A stretch of DNA of 64,000 bases from Oikopleura dioica. Taxonomy: Eukaryota; Chordata; Appendicularia; Copelata; Oikopleuridae. The stretch lies in assembly GCA_907165135.1 (NCBI GenBank), contig OU015569.1, positions 3,782,001 to 3,846,000 of the forward strand. Reading direction: 5' to 3'. The position numbers were made by a program, and so were the translations under genes. This document shows, piece after piece, positions 22,639 through 32,713 of this stretch; position 1 is the first letter of the stretch, and every line of letters begins with the position of its first letter. A model generated the notes under the pieces. That model did no database searches, had not been told where the DNA came from, and worked only from the letters and a program-made list of their open reading frames with translations.

Positions 22639-23047
22639 AAGCTAAGACAATTGCGGGGACGTTGGAGCTATGAACTCTTCTCAGGAGCACAATAAAAAGT
22701 ACTGATTACAACGTCTAAGGCTAAAAACGTACGTGCCCATCAAAGCAATTTCCCGCCGGAATTCTGTACAAAAATATGATTCAACTTCTTTCAAAAAACT
22801 ATCAACTGCCAATAAAGCAATACAACTATCAGTAGGATCAACTACTGCAATTAACTAGAGTTGAAACACACATTGAATAGACAGTGAAATTAGAAAGACA
22901 CTTGATGGAAATGATAAAAATCGAATATTTTCTAGTATTTCAAAAATCCGCCTGTTTTCCTTTCAAAGATATTTGGGAGTCATAGCAACGAGTATTCGAG
23001 AGGACGCAAATTTCGCTTCGATTTGCGCTGAGATTAACTGAGGAAGG
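22639..23047. other. Intergenic
   Basis: Lies between the receptor stop and the SPATA4 start. AT-rich, no supported feature; presumed UTR and promoter sequence. Confidence 0.5.
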
Positions 23048-24038
23048 ATGGTAGAGCTTTATACAGAAAAAAGATCAGGACTCCCACGTGATGTTTGGAA
23101 GTGGATTTTCTCTCTTGATTTACCAAGACCTGTTAAAAATGTTCGCCGCGATTTTCAGGTATAGTTTGGTTGAGTTGATTCTTTTGTGGAACTAAAATTA
23201 GAATGGCGAATTGATCGGATATATTCTTAATCATTACTATTGCCGTAATGAACCAGGTAATAAAAAGATTAGAAAAAGTGCGAATGAATGACTTCTCAGT
23301 TCTTGGCTGGATAGAAATTAGCCAAATGAATCAAGGAACATCATTTAACTCGATGAATGCAAACTGGGACCTTGTTCGGCGATTCCTCGCGCGACCAGAA
23401 GTAGGTGCTTCTTCATGAGGAAAAGTTTATTGTTTGTATACAGAACTCTGACCTCGTCATCTCTAAAGAGGAGATCGATGGCATTGTCCATGCGAAACCT
23501 GGCGCAATTGAGCTCGTTCTGATTGGAATGTTCCAATTCTTCACTGGCAAGGAGCAGAAGACCCTCGTTGGCGAGTATAACTTTGACTTCAAGTAAGACT
23601 TGTTTTCATTTTGTCCATAAGATGGAATTCTTAGCGACGGAGATTACCAGAATCGACTCCCATTCCATGCTCGGAATACAGCTACAAGCTCCGTGAAAGC
23701 GAACACTAAAATTACTGAAACACTCGCAGATGGAGACACGGCGCGAGAGCAATTAAGAAACTCGAAAGTCTTGTCCCAGTTCGAGCTTAACAAAGTCATG
23801 GCAAGGGTTTTGTGTGGATACTTCTTCAATTTCTTTTTAGATGAAAGCGGAGCATCCTCAGCGATTCAACGTGGTTCCACCACTCGATACGAGAAGCCGA
23901 AAGCACCGAGGGGAGTCTTCAAAGAAAACAACGCTTCAACCTTCTGCCAAAGCATCAGTTCGCTCGTCTAGGGTTATTTCCGCCGATAAAAAATCAAAAC
24001 CTGTTCAGTACGACCAATTCGTCAATGTCAAGCAATAA
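23048..24038 (+). CDS. SPATA4: SPATA4-like calponin-homology-type protein
   Basis: Six exons: 23048-23158, 23202-23256, 23300-23400, 23444-23592, 23635-23806, 23841-24038, 261 residues. Residues 10-110 match the CH-like domain of SPATA4/CLAMP proteins: LPRDVWKWIFSLDL, NVRRDFQNGELIGYIL, NWDLVRRFLARP, EEIDGIVHAKPGAIELVL. The segment after it (YQNRLPFHARNTATSSVK) also follows SPATA4. Family members act at the ciliary or sperm axoneme and bind microtubules. The C terminus is basic and low complexity. All introns are 41-43 nt apart from two of 34-43 nt, typical for this genome. It converges with the minus-strand gene ending at 24256. Confidence 0.85.
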
Positions 24039-24255
24039 AAGATAAATTTGAGAGGATGATTGTCTGTTTTCCTTGACGTTTTATGAGAAAGGTCTCAGAA
24101 TGCATGTCTGCGGTATCAAAGAGAAACTGAGTAACATTTTTGGCAAAACTTCATAGTTTTTTGCTAAAAGATGTAAAATATGGGTTTTACTTTGAATAAA
24201 ATTTATTGATAGTGATTTAATCGGAAAAGGATATAATAGAGAGGTACAGAGGCTT

Positions 24256-25340
24256 TCAGGCAGTGTAAAAATGGGTGGGCCAGTGGCAAGTTATAAAGTC
24301 TAGTAATAAAACGAGCATATCAATATTCGATTGAGTCACTCTCATTTGTGCACGGGCGGGAAAAGTTTGAATTTTCGCTATGGGTGAGAGGATATCGTTT
24401 CTCAGTGGTGTCCTCATCGACCATCTGAGGAAATGCAGCGTCGTGAGCAAGAGAATCATAACTACGAAGGGCAAGTAGCACGCGATCATTTGGAGGAGCT
24501 TTTCCAAATTTATATGTTTTGTTCGACGCAGGAGAAGGTGGCTATTAATTTGATAAAAAATATCAGTAAGGTCATTACCATAATTCGTCCAGGTGGTGAG
24601 TTTTCAAGAGAGCCTGTGCGAGAGTCGAAGTCGCTGGTTTCTTCTTCGTTGTAAAAATAAACTTCTGAATTGAGACAGTTGATCAGGTCAGATGCGTCTA
24701 TTGATGGTGGTCGTGGTGGAACCCGTCCGTCTGAAACTCAATATTATCTTCAAAACAGTCTTTTCCGAGTGACCTTGTGGAGTGTACACACACGGGCGAA
24801 TAGAGAGATGTTCGTTTTCTGAGTTTCCTCCTGATAGTCCTAGGAGTTCTTCGCTAAAGCTATCAAGACTACTCGATCGAGAACGACGAGAAAGCGGTCG
24901 ACGGGGGCTTCCCAATTCAAGCGTTTCCCTCACTCCCATTGCTGGAGACTGAGGTCGACTATTAGGGCGGCTGTTTGGACCAACTTGATAACCACGAGCT
25001 TCGCGACTGTAAAATACGATAATATTTTGAAAGGGCTAGTTAACAATACTATGCATCGAAATCGTCAGCTCTGTCGCCGCTAATGTTAGGTAGATTCGCA
25101 AGCATGTCTCTAGTATTCCAAGGCTTTGAAGGCAAAATGTTGTTTTGGAGTCGACTCTGGGGTTTTCTCCTAGCGAGTGGACTGTTTTGACATCCTATCG
25201 CCACTCCTGGAGCATTCGTCTAAGAAGACAGACATCTTGTGACTCTAATTCTCACTTGAATTGAATACCTGATCCTCAGAAGCGACAGGGAATACCTTCA
25301 ACGGAGGGAGAACTGACCTATCCTTTTTCGAGCTCTTCAT
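24256..25340 (-). CDS. Unknown protein with disordered N-terminal half and C-terminal membrane segments
   Basis: Five exons: 25269-25340, 25050-25219, 24774-25006, 24579-24730, 24256-24498, 289 residues. The first ~190 residues are polar and rich in Ser, Arg and Pro (SPRRPLSRRSRSSSLDSFSE), then an acidic patch (YFYNEEETSDFDSR). The C-terminal third has a strong hydrophobic helix (MIACYLPFVVMILLLTTL) and a weaker second one (IDMLVLLLDFITC). I do not recognise a family. The start lies two bases after TTGTTTTATAG, a splice-acceptor-like sequence 95 nt behind the upstream gene, which suggests trans-splicing in an operon. It is the last gene of the run. Confidence 0.65.
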
Positions 25341-25434
25341 TCTATAAAACAACAATGTTCACTAAGTGAACTTCACTTTACCAGGCTAATATGAAGAAAG
25401 ATAGGTTAGTATTTGAAGGACGCTACAGAAATGA

Positions 25435-26900
25435 TTAGACTTTAACGAGTTTCTCTTCTGACATCAGTCTGATGATTTGGTCTCGGAGAGGTTCAGTCGA
25501 GATTTCGGCTAAATCTTCGCGACGTAGTAAGGTACGATTTGCCAAGTTAGAGAGATTATCGTTTTGGTAGGTTTTTTTGACATAATCTGAAAAGAAAATG
25601 AAAACGACGTTGCCTCAGAATAAATGAAGACGAGAAAAAACTTACTTATAACGTCTTGTCTTGGCAGTAATTGGGACTTCGAAAGTGAGTGCTCATCGAG
25701 TACAGACTCGTAATACTTAAGATTTCGCTGGGCAGTTTGATCAGTCGGAGCTTAAAATATTTTTAAATACGCAATAGATTACTTGGCGCTCACCGATTAA
25801 AGATAGTGTCTTTGCAGCGTTGGCTCCTTTCAGGATGTGTTTTTCTTGAAAGTAGCAAAATTGAAGATAGTGCAAGATTTCCTGCGGAGTGTCTGCATTT
25901 CGTTTGCTCCAGACTTCAGCCGCCATTTTATTCCGACAAGCGATCCGGCACTCGTTCACTTCCATCTCCATATGTGCAAGATGAGTCCAGCTCTCTTGAA
26001 GTGAGTCGAAGTCCCTTGGCATTTTAAAGCAAAGACTTTCGCATTCATTTGAGTCTTCGAAAAACTCTAGTAGGGCTTTCTCCATATGCTCAATGCACGC
26101 TTTGTAATCGTTTGTTTCGTAAGACTCGACGCTGAACGGTTGTTATTTTGAAGACTTCAGTTGCTGATTACCCTTGTTTGTAGTGCTTGTTATACATCGC
26201 CGATTCATAATTGACAAGTTTTTCTTCCTTGATCGCTTGGTCCACGACCCGATAGGCACCTTTGTAAAATTCCAAGTTGTGCATCATATCATCCCATGCA
26301 GGATCGTCCTTAGATCGCAACGATAGAAACGTATACGCAGAGTTGGCCGCCTTGAGGCCGTCTTTTAGATTGTGATAGGATATTTGCAAATAGTTGTAGA
26401 TTTCATACGAGTCGATCGCTTTTTGAACACTGTAATTTGGCTTCTTTTCTTTCATCAGCCGCGCGAAAGGGTGTTCCAAGAAGCAATCTTTAAGGCACGT
26501 GCTTTGTTCCAAAAGATTTTTAAAGAAGACATGTTCTCCATCATCAAGATCTTCGAAAGAAGCCAACTGCAACTTCGTGAATTCGACGTTTGGAATGTGA
26601 CATTTGTGGTGACAAGAGCTCAGTAAATTGTTCTGCATTCGATAGCTGATCAGAAGTCTTTCGAAATTTCTCACAGCTTTATTCGAGGATTAAAAAATAC
26701 TCAAATCAACGAAATAATCAGAGATAGACTATTAAATAGTAATTTTGAAAATCCTCGCCTTCAGCGTAATCGTTTCTCGAGTAAGCTTCATAGCCTTCCG
26801 TCCAAAGTTCGTTGATACCACGCAAGAGATGTTGCGGCACTTGAGCATAAACGTAGCCAAAAACTAGAAGGGACCATTTTGCAAAGCAACTAGCCACCAT
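25435..26900 (-). CDS. CRTAP / P3H4-like leprecan-family protein
   Basis: ER protein of the collagen prolyl 3-hydroxylation complex family. Exons 26759-26900, 26172-26676, 25794-26131, 25646-25750, 25435-25586, 413 residues, close to CRTAP and P3H4. A signal-like start (MVASCFAKWSLLVFGYVYAQ) is followed by two leprecan repeats: EGYEAYSRNDYAEAVRNFE...CHHKC, and EALLEFF...ECESLC...CRIAC, each with the LQxxY helix (YNYLQISYHNL, LHYLQFCYFQE). No dioxygenase domain follows, so it would be a non-catalytic member. No KDEL-type signal is seen. The first intron must begin GC (after GCTGAAG) to keep frame. The start follows an acceptor-like ATTTTAAGA, 85 nt behind the acylphosphatase stop. Confidence 0.82.
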
Positions 26901-26985
26901 TCTTAAAATGTAAATTCGAAGGACTATTTTTACGAAAATATAAAATATTATTTTATTAAAATAACTGTAGAAAAGAGAGGTGGCT

Positions 26986-27304
26986 CTAACGACGGATGAC
27001 AAATTCAGTAAAGTTGCAATCCCCAACGTCAAGTTTCGTTATGTCACAACGGTCGATTCGGGATTTAGGGCTACCTTTTCGCGATAAAAAATTCTCAAAT
27101 TCTTTTAATTTATCTTCTGGGCCGGAAGCTTCTCCAATGACCGTGCCCTTTTTAGTGTTCTCGACCTAGAGGAAATATGAATAACTGTTCCCACAGTTTG
27201 CCGCTCACCCAACCGCAAATACCAAGCTCGTCAGCTGCTTTCTTCGTGTATTTTCGGAAAAACACTCTCTGTACTTTTCCATGAACTTCAAACGAAATTA
27301 TCAT
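26986..27304 (-). CDS. Acylphosphatase
   Basis: Small cytosolic enzyme that hydrolyses carboxyl-phosphate bonds. Exons 27209-27304 and 26986-27165 give 91 residues, slightly short of the usual 98-99. The signature VHGKVQRVFFRKYT carries the catalytic arginine, and GWVENTKKGTVIGEASGP carries the conserved asparagine and the GxVxGxxxG stretch. GSPKSRIDR near the C terminus also matches ACYP1/2. It lies 140 nt behind the HSPBAP1-like stop codon and 85 nt before the CRTAP-like start, all on the same strand, in keeping with an operon. Confidence 0.92.
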
Positions 27305-27443
27305 TCAGAAAATCTAAAAGGAATCTAATCAGTAATGAAGATTATATCATGAATTTGAACGTGGACAAGTTAGCTTCACAAATAAAATAACTGATAATCT
27401 TAAGTTCGGCAGTGATATATATTCAATACAAGAGAAATTAACA

Positions 27444-28434
27444 TCAGTTTTCTTTGTAAACCTTTAAAAACGCCTTTACAACCGATGGGTGAGTAAGCGC
27501 ATGAAAAAAGCGATGGTCTTCTTTAATTTCATCGACATTTACACAGCCTTCTTTTTCGCTTCTTTGGATAAGTTTAGCCAGATGCTTGATGTCTCCGAGT
27601 TCTTCGTTTTTTTCGACGATCGGCACTCTTAAAACGTCGATGAAAACTATTGGGATCGTTTCGTTTACGGGAAAAGCCGTGCTTCGGAGCAGACTTTTGT
27701 GATGATCCGGGTTGCCACCTCGCTCTCGGACGCGTCACTATCGTGTGAAGACGACGCTGGACAAGCAGACTGAACAGTTGATTGGAGAATTGTCTCGGTT
27801 TAGTTTAGTAACGCACCCAAATATTAACGCTTATCGCTTCGGTAAGGCTGATAACAGAGTGCCACCAACCAGGTGGAACCACCAGCATATCCCCTGGTAC
27901 CAGTTCAAACGTCAACGCATCATTTACATCGCTAAGATTGATATTTCTACCCCAGACGGTGCTTGCCTCATACGGGCATCTTGTAGATTTTATTCCAGAG
28001 CTTTGAGGGGGAGCGAGAGTCCATTCTTTCTTCCCATAAATTTGGCAAACCACGTTGAAGCCATGCGAGTCTTGATGGAGTTTGGTGCCGGCTCCTCGAG
28101 AGCCCCACCAAAGACAGGAGTCACCGCCAGTATCTTTCAGTCCAAGTTCTTCCCAAGGTGGGATCTTATCGATCAGATCCTCGTTGTGGCTCATCCTGTG
28201 ATAGGCCACGTAGAAATGTTCGCAATCTTGCAAATTTGCTACGTCGACGTCCATCGGCTTACAAATCTGTTCATCGTTGAGTTCTTGTTGGTTTTCTGCT
28301 GTTCGAGCTTCCACTGGACTCTTCAGAATGGACCGCAACTTTCCTGGAGTCCATTTCAAACATTCCCAGTGCGATGGAACCGCGGTTACATAGGGTTTTT
28401 CACGATATTTTATTGCCGACTCGGAACTATTCAT
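27444..28434 (-). CDS. HSPBAP1: HSPBAP1-like JmjC-domain protein
   Basis: Exons 27817-28434, 27669-27769, 27444-27627, 300 residues. A JmjC (cupin) fold of the Fe(II)/2-oxoglutarate type: GTKLHQDSHGFNVVCQIYGKKEW holds the HxD iron ligands and the Lys, and VPPGWWHSV holds the distal His. STRCPYEASTVW matches the YPTRxPYEESSVF block special to HSPBAP1. The N terminus (KPYVTAV...WTPGKL) also fits. The expected iron ligands are all present, so activity is possible, though the substrate is not known to me. The start follows an acceptor-like AAATTAAG; the GPS2-like stop lies 107 nt upstream. Confidence 0.85.
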
Positions 28435-28541
28435 TTTATCTTAATTTGATGTTCAAAAGTTCGATTGAATACGGAACGATCATTGCAGGAAAATGACTCA
28501 GAAAAAGGAAAGAGACGAATATAGAAGAAAAGGGAAGAAAG

Positions 28542-29273
28542 TTACTTATTCAAGGCGGGACTTGCTGGCGACTGCGGCATCTAAAATCAAAGTTCCTTTT
28601 CCTTCGAAAAGGGCTACCTTTACCTTAAGATATCTGTTCTGGCCAGCTATGATTGAGGTATTTGGTCGCAGGTAGGGGTTAACAGCAGGACTGGATGGAC
28701 ATTTTGCGCGCGGTGTTGTAGGATTGTATGCAGTCGGCATTGGCATTTCAGACGGGTTGAAGATGCTTTTGTGACTGTTCATAATTGAGATTCGTCCACG
28801 CTATAATAATTTTAAGGTCGAACTTATTCAAACACTCAAGTACCCCGTCTCCTTCGTTGGCTGAGCCATAGCTGGTCGGTTTTCGACTTTCAGCCCAGTT
28901 GCCCAAGAGTTGTTGACTTGCAGCGTCTCTTTGCCGTCGTTCGTCTTCTTCTCTCGACACTTTTTTGAGCTCATTGAAAAGACGATGTTTTTCTTCACGA
29001 AGCTTTTCTAACTTCTTTTCCATTTCGTCGAGCTCAAATGTGACGTCTTGCAAGGATTGCGCTTGGTTGAGCATACGCTGTTTTTTCTCTTCTAGTTTTC
29101 GCTGCTTTTCCTTTTCTTTTTCTTCAGCTTGCTCCTCGAGCTAAAACCGAGATATCTATAAAATATATGTGAGATATTCATACCTTTCTTTTTCGCATAA
29201 TTTGCTGTGCGAGACATCGGAGAATGGTGTCATCCTTCCAAAGATCAGGAATTTTGTGAACAGCGCCCGGCAT
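28542..29273 (-). CDS. GPS2: GPS2-like corepressor subunit
   Basis: Exons 29184-29273, 28844-29140, 28624-28800, 28542-28580, 200 residues (human GPS2 is 327). The N-terminal coiled coil EMEKKLEKLREEKHRLFNEL plus KKVSREEDERRQR matches the GPS2 core that binds NCoR/SMRT-HDAC3 and TBL1. It is preceded by a highly charged helix (EEQAEEKEKEKQRK), also as in GPS2. The rest is Pro/Ser/Asn-rich. The last intron (28581-28623) was accepted because it has good GT and TTTTAG ends; reading through instead adds about 13 residues. First gene of the proposed operon. Confidence 0.75.
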
Positions 29274-29446
29274 AGATCCCAACCAATTATCTTATACAAT
29301 TGCTTTAGTCGATTGAAGTTGTTAAGAGAAGAAATGAAGACAGTCTTGGTATTTATTAGATGGCATTTGAAAAAGGATGATTGATATCAATATAACAGAA
29401 AGTATTTAGTGCAGCTTTACAGAATATGATGATAATAAAGACAAAA

Positions 29447-32088
29447 TTATTGGAACTGTGAAGATATTTCATCAAGCGATTTTCCTCGTGTTTCGGGTAA
29501 AAAGATAAACTCGAAAATGGCAACAATTGCGGTCAAGATTGCGAATAGCCAGTAAGTCCAATCCTGGCCCAGCTCGGCGAACATTTGCTGGAGAAAGAAG
29601 GTCAAAAGAAACGATGCGCCCCAGTTAACAGTTCCACATAGTTAGGGTTTCTCACGGGAAAATGGTAGTTATCACTTTTTTCTTACAATTTCACTGTAGG
29701 CATAATTTGACCCGCTGATTCCAAAAATACAAAAATCAGAGGCGCTGGTCAAGGTTTTGGTGGTGCGGCGCGCGCTGTCTTGGCGCATTTGGTGCAAGGG
29801 TGATTTTTCAGTGAAAATTTCCCAAAATAGTTTTCTATAGGTTTTTGAACATGGTGAGCCCGAAAGTAATAGTTATTTTGGCTAAATAAGAGTTATTATT
29901 AAACATCAGTATCTTACAACATATGCGACTCTGATTTCTCTGGAAAAAATAAGAATAGTCTGCTTTGACTTCTTTGTTAAATCTCTGGAGAAGTTTGGAT
30001 TCCTTCTCCCGAAGGAATACGCTCTTTTACTTTTGTTAATCTTGACCCTTGTTGCAAACCGATGTTCAGAAACTAATTGACAATTAGCTTTTTTCGGAAT
30101 TTTCGATGGTAAGTCACATTATTTACAATGAAATTATCATATTTGAATCGAAAATCCCCCAATTATTGCATCGAACCACTTTATTTCGTCACCTTCCACA
30201 GAAAGGTTCGGACTGCTCTCCGGGGGAGTGAGTAAATATGCGCGTTTTCAGCCCAGGCGGTGACCCCGTGCGCGACTCCAGCGCCCGCGCAACGCCAGAA
30301 AGTTCTAGTTAAATGCAGATTTCCGGGTGTCCTACCAGATCCTGCTATTCCAAAATTTGAGAGGTGATTACTAAGTGCCTAAAGTTTATCATATTCGAAA
30401 ATGAAGAGTGTGCTAAAGTGTGATCAGTGTTTGGGAGGCAATTTTCCAAAAAAATTCCCCCATTTTCGCCTTTTTTTAACATTAACTTAAATTATAATTC
30501 TTAATTATTAATGTACACCTTCGATTTGGTACTATCTGTGAGTTTCATGAAAAAAATATAGACAATTAGTGAAGATAAAAATCGCGGTGAGAAGGCGTTC
30601 CGAGCCCCGCGCGCTCCCGTGAAAAACCCTACACATAGTGATGAGCAAGTCCCCTTTGCTCTGTTGTCGAAGAACTCGCCGATCAACAGCCACGGAACAG
30701 GACCTAACGTAAAAATCAGGCTAAATATAGAGTGAAAACGTTTACCTTCTCCAAGAGCAAAGGATAAACTAAACAAGACAATTGAAGTCAATCCGACGTA
30801 TTCCATCCATGAGGGACCGACTCCTCTCATGTTGTAATTTTCATAAACTCCAAAAACTGTCAAGCAAACAATCATTCCTATAGCGGAGGTGAAGAGCCAA
30901 AATCGACGGCCGGCTTTATCCATCAAAGAGGACGAGATAACAGTCCCGATAACTTGAGATAGACCAAGCAAGATCGAGGCTAAGTTAGCGTCTGTCATTC
31001 CAGCAGCGGCAAAGATCGTTTCAGCGTAGAACAAAATGCAGTTGATTCCGCAAAGCTGCTGACCCGCATGAATGACTTGACAAAAAATGTATTTTTAAAA
31101 TTTACAACTTTATCTACCGAGCATGATAAACAGAGGAGTTCGCAGATGTCTCGTTGATAGAATTTCTCGGATCGATGCATTCCCGTGTTGAGTCTGGAGC
31201 AGAACGGACTCTTCGATCTCCTCTATCTCCTTTGCAATGAGCGGACTGGATAAATCTTGCGCCCGAAGATACGCTAAATTTCGGCGCGCAGATATTCTGT
31301 CTTTGCGCATAAGGAGCCATCTAGGAGAGCTTGGCACCATTATGAACACGAGAACAGCGCCGACTGCTGTAAAACTGAGCGAGTAAAGCGCCGCATGCTG
31401 CCAAACAAGCCATCGTCCTGCCAAATAGCCGAGCAAAATTCCAACAGTGACTATTGAAGGAGAATAGCTTAAAAAAACTAACTTGACAACGGCTCACCCA
31501 TGAATTGGAATCCGGCACCGAAAAGTCCTCGCACATCAGGAGTAGATACTTCTCCAATGTAAGTAGGACACGCAATACTCATAACACCACAGGCGATACC
31601 GGTCTTGAGGCGACCGACAATGGCCGTCTCCATCGACGAAATATCCATGCAAAGAAGCATCCACCCAATGGCGAACAGTGAGCAGCCTACAAGCATGATG
31701 CACTTTCGTCCAAACTTCTCACAGGCTGAAAAGTAGTCACTGGAGCTTATAAAAATGGTATAAGACTTACCTGGACCAGCAGCTAGTGAGCCTACGGCAG
31801 CACCGATAGTGATAATACTTCCAAACCATGAAATTTGACTAGGCGTACTTGTTATGTGAGGATCCTTTTGAATTGATGGAATTGCGCCAGATGAATAACT
31901 CAGCGTTAAACCGATTATTATGGGGCACATATAAGACGCCAGGATCACTTTCTAATTATTTTAAAATTATTTACACCCTCTGAAGGTTTTCTTACGTAAA
32001 TATTCGTCTTTCTTGTTGGAGCACCATGCGAAGAGAGTACATCATCTGCTGGATTCTCATTATCAACAAGAATCTCTTGATCGCCCAT
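29447..32088 (-). pseudogene. GLUT-type sugar transporter (SLC2A6/8-like), coding exon interrupted by an element
   Basis: Exons 31996-32088, 31771-31951, 31498-31725, 31118-31450, 30746-31075, then 30632-30703 plus 29447-29634, with the hAT-like insertion between the two parts. Joined across the insertion, the frame is kept and gives 474 residues, like GLUT8. Major-facilitator marks: FGRK, GRLKTGIACG, PSSPRWLL, GQQLCGIN, GRR, GPVPWLLIGEFF and the terminal LPETRGKSLDEI. As sequenced, helices 11-12 are cut off unless the 1-kb insert is removed from the mRNA; no GT-AG pair does this precisely. It may be a haplotype-specific insertion in a working gene. The N terminus has an acidic stretch where dileucine-type sorting signals occur in GLUT8. 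Confidence 0.75.
29643..30631. mobile_element. 989-bp hAT-like non-autonomous element with 8-bp target duplication
   Basis: The ends are TAGGGTTTCTCACGGGA and, inverted, TAGGGTTTTTCACGGGA. They are flanked by the perfect direct repeat CACATAGT at 29635-29642 and 30632-30639. An 8-bp duplication with short TIRs is typical of hAT elements. No transposase frame is visible. It sits inside a coding exon of the sugar transporter. Confidence 0.88.
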
Positions 32089-32713
32089 GCTTTTTTAATT
32101 TGGCCCGTTTGTGATCGATTTTGTCGTTACCCCATCAAAAGCACGAATTTGCGAAAAACAATCATTTTTTCAGAATCGCAAATACTGGAGCAAACGCTTC
32201 ATAATTATCGAATTCTCTACAATATTGAAATAAATACAAATTTTATAGCGAAAATACTTGTGATAAAACGAATTCTAATTGATAACTGGAATGCTCAGAG
32301 TTTTTGGCGTAAGTGCAAATAGGTTTGTAAGGTAGAAATGGCAAGTGAACATTGGGAGCGAGGATAAATCTCAGTACGTTGTTTTGCATAAGAAACTGTC
32401 GTGGTAAGGCGCTACTGTAATAAAAAGTGTTTGCTACTGGCAATGTTTCGAAGTGAAAACACATTATCATATTTAACTAAAAATTCGACTCAAGGATATC
32501 TTCTTTCTTCTGATGGAGTTCCATCAGTGAGACTAAATAAAATAATACATGCTATAGAAGAATTAACACACTTTCGGCGCATTTTTTGCAAATAGGGCAG
32601 TGGAGAAAGAGATATCTGTTATTTATTTTTTTAAGTTGGTACAGCTGTGCAAGAGAATAAAGGGTGAACAGAGGTGACGGTGAAAGTGTGAGATATTGTT
32701 GGCTTGGGTTTAT
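32089..32713. other. Intergenic
   Basis: Between the divergent ends of the sugar transporter (start) and IQGAP (stop), both minus strand. Only small frames with poor coding character. Confidence 0.5.

Larger units (their letters stand above)
24256..29273 (-). other. Probable five-gene operon
   Basis: GPS2-like, HSPBAP1-like, acylphosphatase, CRTAP/P3H4-like and a membrane protein follow each other on the minus strand, with stop-to-start gaps of 107, 139, 85 and 94 nt. Polypyrimidine-AG sequence lies a few bases before most internal start codons. O. dioica is known to carry many operons resolved by a trans-spliced leader. Co-transcription is inferred, not shown. Confidence 0.55.

Noticed and set aside
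24433-24654. Plus-strand 73-codon frame after SPATA4.
   Set aside because: The minus strand carries a spliced frame with membrane helices linked in phase to four other exons.
27712-28449. 245-codon plus-strand frame over the HSPBAP1-like gene.
   Set aside because: The minus strand holds a complete JmjC domain with iron ligands; the plus frame has no recognisable feature.
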